DNA of 64,000 nt, taken from Hyalangium versicolor (GTDB taxonomy: Bacteria; Myxococcota; Myxococcia; Myxococcales; Myxococcaceae). The stretch spans positions 806,001-870,000 of the forward strand of contig NZ_JAHXBF010000001.1 in the NCBI RefSeq assembly GCF_020103695.1, given 5' to 3'. Positions within the stretch are counted from its first letter, which is position 1. Each line of letters begins with the position of its first letter. A program made the translations under genes and the position numbers. This document shows, piece after piece, positions 15,877 through 25,605 of the stretch. Below the pieces are notes generated by a model. It worked only from the letters and a program-made list of their open reading frames with translations, was not told where the DNA came from and did no database searches.

Positions 15877-18864
15877 GTGCTCTTGAAGATCGCTCTCGCA
15901 CGAACGACGCTGCTCACCGTCGTGCTCCTCGCGGCGTCCCCCGCCCGCGCTGAGGAGCAGGCCGTCCTGTTGCATTCCGCTCCTGCCAAGGCCGAGGCGA
16001 ACAAGCCTCTCCGGCTCGAAGGCACCCTGGTCGACGACGATCGGCGGATCTCGGAGCTCTTCGTCCGCTACCGGGGACCGGGCGAACCCTATGCCGAGCT
16101 CCCCCTGGAGCGGCAGTACGGCGACCTGTACCGAGCGGTGATCCCCGCCGAGCACATGGTGCCTCCCGGCGTCGAGTACTACATCGAGGGCACGCTCAAG
16201 AGTGGTGATCGTGTCGCGGTGTTCCAGTCGGCGGCGAAGCCCGCCCGCGTCATCGTCCCGGGAGAGATTCCTCGGCCCAAGGTGGCCGTTGCGGAGACTC
16301 CGGAGCCCCCTCCAGCGGCTTCGCCACCGCCAGCCACCAAGGGAGGCGCTCGGAAGAAGGAGCCCGAGAAGGAGCCAGAGAAGGCGTTCGACGAAGACGA
16401 ACCCGTGGCGGCCCCGAGCAAACCCGGAAAGAAGCAGGGGACCCTCTCCGATGACGCACTGGCCGCGCTCGCCGCCGAGGCCCCCACCGAAGAGCCAGCC
16501 TCAGCGCCGCCTCCTGCTCGCGCGCCTGCCCCCTCCAGCGGGAACAGCAACGGTCGCAAGTCCGCGCCTCCGCCAGCATCCCCGCCGGCTCCCAAACCTG
16601 CGACGACCACCGCTTCCGCAGCCCCCGCGGCTCCTGCGCACTCGCCGGCATCGCCCGCCGCGGCTCGCCCGGTGGAGCCGGCGGCTCCAAGCACCCCAGC
16701 ACCCCCGGCTCACTCCGGCACGGAGGCCGCCTCGCACTCGGCGCTGGAGGAGGACCTGGCCCTCTACAGTGCCGAGGACACGCTCGCGCTCGCCACGCGC
16801 CACACGGAGTCCGTCACCCGAGTGCCCGCCATCGCCGCGTCCTTCGGGCGGGATCAGATCCGGGCGCTGGGAGCGCGCACCGTGGCGGACGTGCTCGATG
16901 TGGTGCCCGGGCTCTCGGTGAGCCGGGATGTGCAGGGCTTCTACCGCGTCGGCATCCGTGGGTTGCGCAATGACGCCGAGGTGCTCTTCCTGCTCAATGG
17001 CCACCGGCTCAACAACTTCTTCGATGGCCGGGCGCTGATGAACCTGCCGGTGGAGAACCTGGATCGCATCGAGGTCATCCGCGGTCCGGGCTCCGCCCTG
17101 TACGGCGCGGGCGCCTTCCTGGGGGTGGTCAACCTCGTCACCGATCGCAGCGAGGGCGTCCGTGCCGCCGTCTCGGGCGGAGGCTTCACCAATCGAGGGG
17201 ATGGGCAGTTTGCTCCCACTTTGGATGCGCACGCCTCGGCCGCCTCCACGGCGGGAGAGCTCCGCCTCTTCGGCGATCTCGACGTGTGGAGCCAGTCGGG
17301 AGACACCGCCCGCATCGACACGGATGCGCTGAGCGAGGACACGCTCACCCAGAACCTGCGAGTTGCCACCGATCCCGCGGGGACCACGCATGACGAGCGC
17401 CTGCTCTTCAATGTGGGGCTGGGCCTCTCCTACGACTTCGGCGACGCCGGCCGGTTGACCTCGTCGCTGCGCTTCCTCACCGAGGACCGCACCGCCCTCA
17501 TGGGGCTGTTCGATACCGTCGGACCAGACTCGGACCTGAATTGGACGGTGGGGCTGCTGGACGTCGAGTACGAGCGCCCCCTGGCCGAAGGCATCCTCCT
17601 GCGGGCGCGCCTCTATGGCGATCAGCAGACCAGCGACCGGCTCTTCCAGCTCACCCCCGACGGCTTCCGCACCGGAGACGGGGCCGATCAGGTCTTCCTC
17701 GAGGGCCTGCGTGAGGAGACGCGCGTCAATGTGCGCACCGTGGGGCTGGGCGTGGACACGGACATGGTCCTGGGCGGGACGAACCGCCTCTCCGCGGGCC
17801 TGGTGGCTGAGCTGCAGATGCTCGCCAACTACGAATACGAGACCAACTACACCCTCGACAACCGAGCACGGCCCGCGCTCGCTCCTCCCGATGGGCTGGT
17901 GAACGTGAAGGACATCGCCAACGGGGCGGCTGCCCGGCGCACCTCGTTGGGCCTGTTCGTGCAGGACCAGTGGACGGTGGTGAACCCGCTGACGCTCACC
18001 TTGGGGGTGCGCGCGGACGTGACCCAGCTGCCCACCACGGACAGCTCCGGTGCCATCAACGGCACCCACATGGTTACCAGCCTCAACCCGCGTGTGGGCT
18101 TGGTCTTCGCGGCCACGGACTCGTTCGTGCTCAAGGCCCTCTATGGCCGCGCGTTCCGCCCTCCCACGCTCCAGGAACTGGTCGAGAGCATCCCCGACAC
18201 CGACTACAACCAGGGTCGCTTCGAGGGCAACCCGCTGCTGCGCCCGGCCACCGTGGACACCGTGGAACTGGGCGTGGATCTCATCCAGGCCGCGGGGGAG
18301 TCGCGCGTGCGCCTGCGTGGCAACGCCTTCTATGAGCGTTTCCGCTCGCCCATCATCCCGGTGGATACCTCCGGCAACATCATCCCCCTGCGCAACCGTG
18401 AGCTGGGCGTGCGCGTGTATGGCGTGGAGGGCGAGGCCCGCCTCGAGGCCTCCAAGCGCGCCAACGCCTGGATCAACGCCAGCTTCTTCCGCGCCGAGGA
18501 CCTGGAGCTGCCCTCGCAGTCGCGCCTGCTCACCGACACACCCCAGGCCCGCTTCAACGCGGGCATGTCCATGCCCATTGGCGACTGGGTGAACCTGGAC
18601 GTGGTGGTGCGCGCTGGCGCCGAGCGGCGCAACGACACCCGCTCCGTGCTGGAGCTGATCCGCCGCTACCAGATCCCCGCCTACAGCCTCATCACGGCCC
18701 AGCTGCGCACCGAGCCCATCCTCGATCACTTCGAGGTGACGCTCTCGGCGCAGAACCTGTTCGATCACGATTTGCGCGATGACGTGCCCCGCCCGGACCG
18801 GGTTCCGGGGCTGCTGCCGCGCGAGGGCCAGTCCGTCTACCTCACCGTCCGGGGCCGCTACTGA
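15877..18864 (+). CDS. TonB-dependent outer-membrane receptor with long Pro/Ala-rich N-terminal region
   Basis: 995 residues from a GTG start with a signal peptide ending ASPARA. Residues ~28-120 form a small beta domain (FVRYRGPGEPYAELPLERQYGDLY), then ~160 residues of Pro/Ala/Lys-rich linker. The plug starts near 300 with VADVLDVVPGLSV, VGIRGLRNDAEVLFLLNGHRLNN and IEVIRGPGSALYGAGAFLGVVNLVT, and the rest is the 22-strand barrel ending in an aromatic residue (VRGRY). It imports a scarce nutrient such as iron-chelate, haem, B12 or nucleotide. The stop overlaps the next gene by one base. Confidence 0.9.
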   Translation: MLLKIALARTTLLTVVLLAASPARAEEQAVLLHSAPAKAEANKPLRLEGTLVDDDRRISELFVRYRGPGEPYAELPLERQYGDLYRAVIPAEHMVPPGVEYYIEGTLKSGDRVAVFQSAAKPARVIVPGEIPRPKVAVAETPEPPPAASPPPATKGGARKKEPEKEPEKAFDEDEPVAAPSKPGKKQGTLSDDALAALAAEAPTEEPASAPPPARAPAPSSGNSNGRKSAPPPASPPAPKPATTTASAAPAAPAHSPASPAAARPVEPAAPSTPAPPAHSGTEAASHSALEEDLALYSAEDTLALATRHTESVTRVPAIAASFGRDQIRALGARTVADVLDVVPGLSVSRDVQGFYRVGIRGLRNDAEVLFLLNGHRLNNFFDGRALMNLPVENLDRIEVIRGPGSALYGAGAFLGVVNLVTDRSEGVRAAVSGGGFTNRGDGQFAPTLDAHASAASTAGELRLFGDLDVWSQSGDTARIDTDALSEDTLTQNLRVATDPAGTTHDERLLFNVGLGLSYDFGDAGRLTSSLRFLTEDRTALMGLFDTVGPDSDLNWTVGLLDVEYERPLAEGILLRARLYGDQQTSDRLFQLTPDGFRTGDGADQVFLEGLREETRVNVRTVGLGVDTDMVLGGTNRLSAGLVAELQMLANYEYETNYTLDNRARPALAPPDGLVNVKDIANGAAARRTSLGLFVQDQWTVVNPLTLTLGVRADVTQLPTTDSSGAINGTHMVTSLNPRVGLVFAATDSFVLKALYGRAFRPPTLQELVESIPDTDYNQGRFEGNPLLRPATVDTVELGVDLIQAAGESRVRLRGNAFYERFRSPIIPVDTSGNIIPLRNRELGVRVYGVEGEARLEASKRANAWINASFFRAEDLELPSQSRLLTDTPQARFNAGMSMPIGDWVNLDVVVRAGAERRNDTRSVLELIRRYQIPAYSLITAQLRTEPILDHFEVTLSAQNLFDHDLRDDVPRPDRVPGLLPREGQSVYLTVRGRY

Positions 18865-19694
18865 TGAACCGCCCGCTGCTCACCGCTCTGCTGGCCGCCA
18901 TGCTCGCACCAGGCTTCGGCTGCCTGGCCTACAACGATCCGTGTCAGCCGCTGGTGCCGGAGCCGGACTCGGTGCTCGGCTACCTGGGCGAGGACGTGTA
19001 CCTGGAAAAACCCTACGCCCGGCACGACAACAACGCCCTGGGGCAGCTCGCCGCGGACTCCTTCCAGCACGCGGAGGATGACTCGTCGGCGCCCGCTCAG
19101 CTGGGCGTCGTCAACGGGGGATCCATCCGCGACGAAGGCCTGTGCATCACCCGCACCATGCTCCCGAAGGGCCCGCTCACCAACGGCGTGCTCCACGAGG
19201 TGTTCCTCTTCGAGAACCAGGTCATCACGGTGAACCTCACCGAGAAGCAGCTGGTGGACATGTTCGAGCACTCGGCGGCGGATCTCATCCCCGCCGGCCA
19301 GTCCATCATCTCGCCCAGCGGTGGCTTCCTGCACATCTCCGAGAGCACCACGCTGCGCGTGGACTGTGGCTATCCCAGCGGCCAGCGCGTGCGCGAACTC
19401 GTCATCGGAGGCGTCCCCGTGCCGTTGCCTCCGCGCACGGATGCCTCCCGGCAGTACCGGGTGGCCCTGACCAGCTTCCTCCTCCAGGGAGGAGACGGCT
19501 ATGGCACCATCTTCGGCGATGCCGGCACGGATCCCGCGCGCAACCCGGCCCAATCCCGCAAGCTCGGGGGCGTGGATTCCAACATTGTCGCCGGGTACAT
19601 GCGCACGTCCTTCCCGAGCGACGCGAGGCCCCTGAAAGAGGCCCCGCGCATCATCTTCGAGAACTGTGCGCAGCCCGCCCGGCCCTCACGCTGA
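18864..19694 (+). CDS. lipoprotein with orphan 5'-nucleotidase C-terminal domain
   Basis: 276 residues, TGATG overlap with the TonB receptor stop. A short signal peptide ends in a lipobox (PGFGC). The body is the substrate-recognition domain of 5'-nucleotidases: NGGSIRDE, QLVDMFEHSA, FLHISESTTLRVD and GGDGYGTIF. The N-terminal metallophosphatase domain with its Asp/His metal site is entirely absent, so hydrolysis is not expected. Coupled to the receptor it may present nucleosides or a related ligand (inference). Confidence 0.82.
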   Translation: MNRPLLTALLAAMLAPGFGCLAYNDPCQPLVPEPDSVLGYLGEDVYLEKPYARHDNNALGQLAADSFQHAEDDSSAPAQLGVVNGGSIRDEGLCITRTMLPKGPLTNGVLHEVFLFENQVITVNLTEKQLVDMFEHSAADLIPAGQSIISPSGGFLHISESTTLRVDCGYPSGQRVRELVIGGVPVPLPPRTDASRQYRVALTSFLLQGGDGYGTIFGDAGTDPARNPAQSRKLGGVDSNIVAGYMRTSFPSDARPLKEAPRIIFENCAQPARPSR

Positions 19695-19717
19695 GAGGGC
19701 CGTGGCTCGAAGCCTGC

Positions 19718-19957
19718 TCAGGGCTTCGGTTCGCCGTCGGTTACGGGCGCGGGCGTGGGTGCTGCGACCGGCTTGGGCGCCGGGGTGAGCACATCGTTGA
19801 CCGAGGGCATCTTGCGGATGTCCCCACGGGCCACCTTCCAGGCCTGTTGGACGATCCAGGAGAGAGAGCGATCCTGGCGAGTCGCCTCGCGCTGGATCTC
19901 CTCCAACATGTCCTCGGGGAAGTAGAGACTTTGCTTGCGATGATCAGTTGAGGACAT
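19718..19957 (-). CDS. small ribbon-helix-helix-like protein, paralogue A
   Basis: 79 residues. The core KQSLYFPEDMLEEIQREATRQDRS then LSWIVQQAWKVAR has the strand-helix-helix layout of ribbon-helix-helix proteins. A Pro/Ala-rich tail follows. It is near-identical in its core to the gene just upstream on the same strand (start 20169). Such small proteins are common in myxobacteria and of unknown role; DNA binding is suggested by fold only. 8 bp separate the two genes, so they are co-transcribed. Confidence 0.75.
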   Translation of the reverse strand: MSSTDHRKQSLYFPEDMLEEIQREATRQDRSLSWIVQQAWKVARGDIRKMPSVNDVLTPAPKPVAAPTPAPVTDGEPKP

Positions 19958-19965
19958 GCGATGAC

Positions 19966-20169
19966 CTACTCCTCACGGGGATCCTGGCGTTCGTCGCCGG
20001 TGACATCGTTGACGGCCGGGAAGGCCTTGATGCGCTCTCGCGCGATCTTCCAGGCCTGCTGGACGACCCACGAAAGGGAGCGGTCCTGTCGGTTCGCCTC
20101 CTCCTGGATCTCCTTCAACATCTCTTCGGGGAAGTACAGGGATTGCTTGCGCTTGTCGGTGCCTGCCAT
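19966..20169 (-). CDS. small ribbon-helix-helix-like protein, paralogue B
   Basis: 67 residues from the ATG at 20169. A longer in-frame reading to 20499 exists but its residues are unlike any protein and cross the structured region, so the short start is preferred. The core KQSLYFPEEMLKEIQEEANRQDRS plus LSWVVQQAWKIAR matches paralogue A almost residue for residue; the tail differs and ends acidic (GDERQDPREE). It is first in a two-gene unit, presumably a tandem duplication. Confidence 0.75.
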   Translation of the reverse strand: MAGTDKRKQSLYFPEEMLKEIQEEANRQDRSLSWVVQQAWKIARERIKAFPAVNDVTGDERQDPREE

Positions 20170-20657
20170 ACCGAGTCTCCGGAGCGGATGCGAGGTGACG
20201 ACCTGAGACACACCGGCGGGGTTATCCGACAGACGCCCTAGCCGGTCAACGGTTTCAGTTATTCCACTCGATAAGACATGGGTGTGACATCCGAGCGCAT
20301 TTCTGCTCCACGTGGAAGCGTCTCGGGTGCATGGAATTCGCGAAAGGAACGGAAGGGCGAGATTCAGGGCAGAAAAGGGAAACGCCCCGGGCCTCATTGC
20401 GAGGCCCGGGGCGCTCCGGAAAGAGGGACCGCTAGAACGAATCCCAGCGGTCCCGTGGGCCCAGAGGGGGAGGGGGGGGACCCCTAGGCCCAACGCCATG
20501 AAATCTGGAAAATCAACCTTCCCTCAACACCGCCCACCGCGCCATTCATTCCGCCCCACCCGGCGCCCTGGGGATCATAAGAACCACCCCCAGCGCCTTC
20601 AACCGACGGCTCCTGAGTTAACGCGGTCTCCGGAAAAACCATTCCCTCTTCTGTCCG
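20170..20657. other. 488-bp gap between RHH-like gene and tilS holding structured DNA
   Basis: No protein gene is supported here. The right-central part (20383-20492) holds three consecutive inverted repeats, described as a small-RNA candidate. The parts 20170-20360 and 20500-20657 must hold the promoters of the leftward RHH-like pair and of tilS. I found no strong -35/-10 pair in either. Confidence 0.6.
20369..20500 (-). ncRNA. candidate intergenic small RNA with three stem-loops and intrinsic terminator
   Basis: Read on the minus strand, the region gives three successive hairpins. The first (20456-20492) pairs 6 bp plus a GGGG/CCCC helix and holds a run of eight C in its loop. The second (20425-20454) has a perfect 9-bp stem and a 12-nt loop. 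The third (20383-20413) has a perfect 13-bp GC stem with a 5-nt loop, followed at once by the T-rich tail TTTCCCTTTTCT (20371-20382). The tail gives direction. Boundaries are estimated. Three GC-rich stem-loops with a C-run recall the myxobacterial developmental RNA Pxr, but homology is not shown. Confidence 0.55.
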
Positions 20658-22016
20658 ATGCCGCGCACCAGGCCCGCAAGAGACTTGATCTCGCAAACAC
20701 TCGTGGCGGCCTACCGGGGCTTCGAGCTCTCGGGAGCTTCGGTGCTGCTCGCCGTGTCGGGCGGTGCGGACTCCACCGCACTGCTGGTGGGCACGGCGCT
20801 CGTGCGCGAGCAGTTGGGGCTCTCGGTGGAGGTGGCCACGCTCGATCATGGGCTGCGGCCCGAGTCGGCGGAGGAGGTGCGAGCGGTCGAGCGGCTGGCC
20901 GCGCGCCATGCGCTCCCGTGTCACGTGCGCCAGCTGCAGCTGCGGCCCGGAGCGGGAGTGGAGCTGCGCGCGCGCCAGGCGCGGTACGAGGCGCTGGAGG
21001 CGATCCGCTTGGAGCGGGGGCTCAAGGCCGTGGCCACCGCGCACACGGCCACGGATCAAGCGGAGACCTTGTTGATGCGCCTCGCACGCGGCACGGCCCT
21101 GCGGGGAGCGGCAGGCATCCTGCCGAGGCGTGGCACGATCGTCCGCCCGCTGCTGGAGCTCACGCGCGAGCAGATCGAGGCCTTCCTTCGCGAGCAGGGC
21201 ACGGACTTCGTCACGGATCCGATGAACGCGGACCTGCGGTTCTTCCGAACGCGCGTCCGCAAGGACGTGCTGCCGGCACTCGCTCGGGCGGCGGGCTTCC
21301 CGGTGGCTGAGCGGCTCGCCTCCTTCGCTCGGCTGGCCGCGGAGGATGACGCGCTGCTGGAGGACATGGCGGCGAGCGCCTGGCAGCGGCTCGTGCTCTC
21401 GGGCGGCGGCCTGGATGCGGTCGGGCTGCGGGCGCTCGAGCCTCCCCTGCGGCGGCGCGTGCTCGCACGCCTGCTCGCCCAAGAGGGAACGACCGTGGAC
21501 GATGCGACCCTGAGCCGGGTGCTCGATGCCGTGACGCGCGGCGGCAGCACCCCCTTGAGCGGCGGCGTCCAGCTTCGAGCCTCGGGCGGGAGTGTGCGCT
21601 GCGTTCGTGCTCGGGCCGAGGTGCGCAGTGCGTGCTCCTTGGAGGGAGAGGGCGCCACAGGTGCGCTGGAGGGAACGGGCTGGCGCTTCAGGGTGGGGGG
21701 CTCCCCCGACGCTCCAGGTGCCCTTCGCTTCGCTCTGCCGAGCGAGACCCGCTGGCCGCTCACCGTGCGGACACGGAACCCGGGGGATCGGATTCGCGGG
21801 CTTCGCGGTTCGCGAAAGTTGCAGGACGTATTCGTGGACCTTCGGGTGCCCGCCGAGCGTCGAGATCTCCAGCCGGTGGTGATCGACGCGGAAGGGAAGG
21901 TGCTTTGGGTTCCAGGGCTGTGGGTACCGCCGGAAGGGCAGTCCGGTGTTGTTTCCGGACAATCGCTCTGGGCGTTTCCCCCCAGTCCGAGCAACGGGGG
22001 CAGCGGTCCGTTATAG
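20658..22016 (+). CDS. tilS: tRNA(Ile)-lysidine synthase
   Basis: 452 residues. The ATP PP-loop SGGADS is at residues 34-39, followed by LDHGLRPES and TAHTATDQAETLLMRLARGTALRGAAGI, the N-type ATPase core. A C-terminal substrate-binding part ends with RNPGDRIRGLRGSRKLQDVFVD and VPAERR. TilS puts lysine on C34 of tRNA-Ile(CAU), changing it to read AUA; the gene is essential in bacteria. It is followed by ftsH on the same strand 178 bp on, the common tilS-ftsH order. Confidence 0.93.
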   Translation: MPRTRPARDLISQTLVAAYRGFELSGASVLLAVSGGADSTALLVGTALVREQLGLSVEVATLDHGLRPESAEEVRAVERLAARHALPCHVRQLQLRPGAGVELRARQARYEALEAIRLERGLKAVATAHTATDQAETLLMRLARGTALRGAAGILPRRGTIVRPLLELTREQIEAFLREQGTDFVTDPMNADLRFFRTRVRKDVLPALARAAGFPVAERLASFARLAAEDDALLEDMAASAWQRLVLSGGGLDAVGLRALEPPLRRRVLARLLAQEGTTVDDATLSRVLDAVTRGGSTPLSGGVQLRASGGSVRCVRARAEVRSACSLEGEGATGALEGTGWRFRVGGSPDAPGALRFALPSETRWPLTVRTRNPGDRIRGLRGSRKLQDVFVDLRVPAERRDLQPVVIDAEGKVLWVPGLWVPPEGQSGVVSGQSLWAFPPSPSNGGSGPL

Positions 22017-22019
22017 AGT

Positions 22020-22051
22020 GGGCATGGGGTGGATGGAGAAGGGCCATGCCC
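22020..22051 (+). terminator. hairpin after tilS
   Basis: GGGCATGG (22020-22027) and CCATGCCC (22044-22051) form a perfect 8-bp stem with a 16-nt loop, starting 3 bp after the tilS stop. A T6 run lies 17 bases further (22069-22074), rather far for a canonical intrinsic terminator. Confidence 0.4.
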
Positions 22052-22128
22052 CCCTAAATAGTTGAGGCTTTTTTGCTGTTGCTGATACGGTCCGAAGTTG
22101 GGCGTCTCGCCAGGCCTCGGCCCAAATT

Positions 22129-22156
22129 GTTGAAATAGCTGGGCGTTTTCCGGCAT
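22129..22156 (+). promoter_or_regulatory. candidate heat-shock (sigma-32-like) promoter of ftsH
   Basis: GTTGAAA (22129-22135) and CCGGCAT (22150-22156) with a 14-bp spacer resemble the sigma-32 pattern CTTGAAA / CCCCAT. The implied transcript would start about 30 bases before the ftsH GTG. The call rests on the match and on ftsH being a classic heat-shock gene. Confidence 0.35.
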
Positions 22157-22194
22157 GGCCCGCATCCGCCGAGCATCGAAAGGGCAGCAGACAC

Positions 22195-24111
<1,917 letters not shown>

Positions 24112-24133
24112 GCCTGCCGCTCCCGTAGAACCG

Positions 24134-24173
24134 AGGCCCTCCCTGCTCCGTGCCGGGAGGGCCTTTCTGCTTT
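24134..24173 (+). terminator. intrinsic terminator after ftsH
   Basis: AGGCCCTCCC (24134-24143) pairs with GGGAGGGCCT (24155-24164), 10 bp, 11-nt loop, followed by the T-rich run TTCTGCTTT. It lies 22 bp after the ftsH stop and separates it from folP. Confidence 0.8.
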
Positions 24174-24198
24174 CGCCGTCAGCCTTGGAGCCCGTGAG

Positions 24199-25449
24199 AT
24201 GATCCGTGCCCACCCCTTGCTCGCCGAGCGTCCGGAGGAGCTCGAACTCGCGTTCCGACGGATGGGGCTGCCCACCCCCGCCCGCGAATATCTGCTCGAG
24301 AAGCTGCCCCAATACCGGCTGCTGCTCACCGGGCTGACGAGGACGGAGGGACGCTTCCTCAAGGGTCTCTTCGAGGCCGCGGATGCTCCCGGACGCGAGG
24401 AGTACCCCGTCTATGTCGCCGGAGATCCACGTACCCGGCTGGGCAGCGGGATGCTCACGGGGCGGCGCGAGCAGTTCGAGCGGCTCATCACCGCGGCGAA
24501 GGCGGATCCGCAGCTCTCCGAGCTGGCGGGCGCGCTCACCCAGGCGCTGGGTTCAGTGACAGCGCCCGCGCCTCTCACGCTCGGTGGCCGCACCTTCACC
24601 TTCGGTGCGCGCACCTATGTCATGGGCGTGGTGAACGTGACGCCGGACAGCTTCTCCGATGGCGGGCGGTATGCCGCGACGGATGCGGCCATCGCTCACG
24701 GGCTGAGGCTGGCCGAGGCGGGAGCAGACGTGCTGGACGTGGGCGGCGAGTCCACTCGTCCCGGCTCCCTGCCCGTGCCCGCCGAGGAGGAACTCGAGCG
24801 CGTGCTCCCCGTCATCGAGGGCCTGCGCGCGCGCACGCAGGTGCCCATCTCGGTGGACACCACCAAGGCTGCTGTGGCTCGCGAGGTGCTGAAGGCCGGC
24901 ACTTCGCTCATCAACGACATCAGCGGCTTCCACTTCGATCCGGAGTTGCCTCGAGTCGTCGCGGAGGCGCGGGCTGCGTGTTGCCTCATGCACATCCAGG
25001 GGCTACCGCAGTCCATGCAGCAATCGCCTCACTACGATGACATCCTGGACGAGGTGCTCGCCTTCCTCGAGGAAGGCGTGGCCCGTGCGGTGGCCGCCGG
25101 AATGGCTCGCGAGTCCATCCTGGTGGATCCCGGGATCGGTTTTGGCAAGACCCTGGGACACAATCTCTTCTTGCTGCGGAGGCTCCATGATCTACGGGTG
25201 CTGGGGCTGCCGGTGTTGGTGGGTACCAGCCGGAAGGGCTTCCTCGGGACGCTCACGGGAGGCAAGCCGGCTGCCGAGCGACTTGCCGCCACGCTTGGCT
25301 CGGTGGCGGCGGTGGCTGCGCTGGGAGGCGCGGATTTTGTGCGCGTGCACGACGTGGCAGAAACCCGAGATGCGTTGGCAGTAGCCGACGCGCTCCGAGC
25401 CGCCTCCGAGGGCGGCGCTCTGTTTGGAACCCCTCGGGTAGTTGGCTGA
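24199..25449 (+). CDS. folP: dihydropteroate synthase with N-terminal extension
   Basis: 416 residues, compared with about 280 for a usual enzyme. The catalytic barrel begins near residue 127: VMGVVNVTPDSFSDGG (pterin/PPi loop), DVLDVGGESTRPGS, VPISVDTTKAAVA, LINDISG and GTSRKGFLG all match. It makes 7,8-dihydropteroate from p-aminobenzoate, the sulfonamide target. The first ~125 residues (helical, e.g. EELELAFRRMGLPTPAREYLLEKLPQY) are not part of the core and are of unknown role. It starts just after the ftsH terminator. Confidence 0.93.
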   Translation: MIRAHPLLAERPEELELAFRRMGLPTPAREYLLEKLPQYRLLLTGLTRTEGRFLKGLFEAADAPGREEYPVYVAGDPRTRLGSGMLTGRREQFERLITAAKADPQLSELAGALTQALGSVTAPAPLTLGGRTFTFGARTYVMGVVNVTPDSFSDGGRYAATDAAIAHGLRLAEAGADVLDVGGESTRPGSLPVPAEEELERVLPVIEGLRARTQVPISVDTTKAAVAREVLKAGTSLINDISGFHFDPELPRVVAEARAACCLMHIQGLPQSMQQSPHYDDILDEVLAFLEEGVARAVAAGMARESILVDPGIGFGKTLGHNLFLLRRLHDLRVLGLPVLVGTSRKGFLGTLTGGKPAAERLAATLGSVAAVAALGGADFVRVHDVAETRDALAVADALRAASEGGALFGTPRVVG

Positions 25450-25605
25450 AGGTACAAGTGATCCCTTGGAATACGAGACACTTGGGCGGTTGCCTGGTCG
25501 GGTCCGGCTTCCTAGCTTCGATGCCGTGTCAAGGGGCGGTATAAGCCCGGCGGGAAGGGGCTGCCGGAGGTGCTCCGGCGCGGGAAAAGGTGAGAGGCGG
25601 CACAC

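Noticed and set aside
15877..16740. N-terminal part of the TonB receptor as a separate TonB-like protein fused by error
   Set aside because: The Pro/Ala/Lys linker resembles TonB linkers, but the frame is continuous, the signal peptide is at the start and no TonB C-terminal domain precedes the plug.
16501..18768. Very long open frame antisense to the TonB receptor gene (and similar ones antisense to kdd, ftsH and the second ftsH, e.g. 310-2292, 22054-24312, 52207-54138)
   Set aside because: High GC content removes stop codons on the opposite strand. Their translations are His/Arg/Gln-rich with no motif, while the plus-strand genes carry full catalytic motifs.
19966..20499. Longer reading of the upstream RHH-like gene starting at 20499
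   Set aside because: The extra 110 residues have no protein-like pattern and would cross the three hairpins. The ATG at 20169 aligns with the start of the downstream paralogue.
22069..22074. T6 run as an intrinsic terminator tail after tilS
   Set aside because: It is 17 bases from the nearest stable stem, too far for the usual mechanism; the hairpin was kept only at low confidence.
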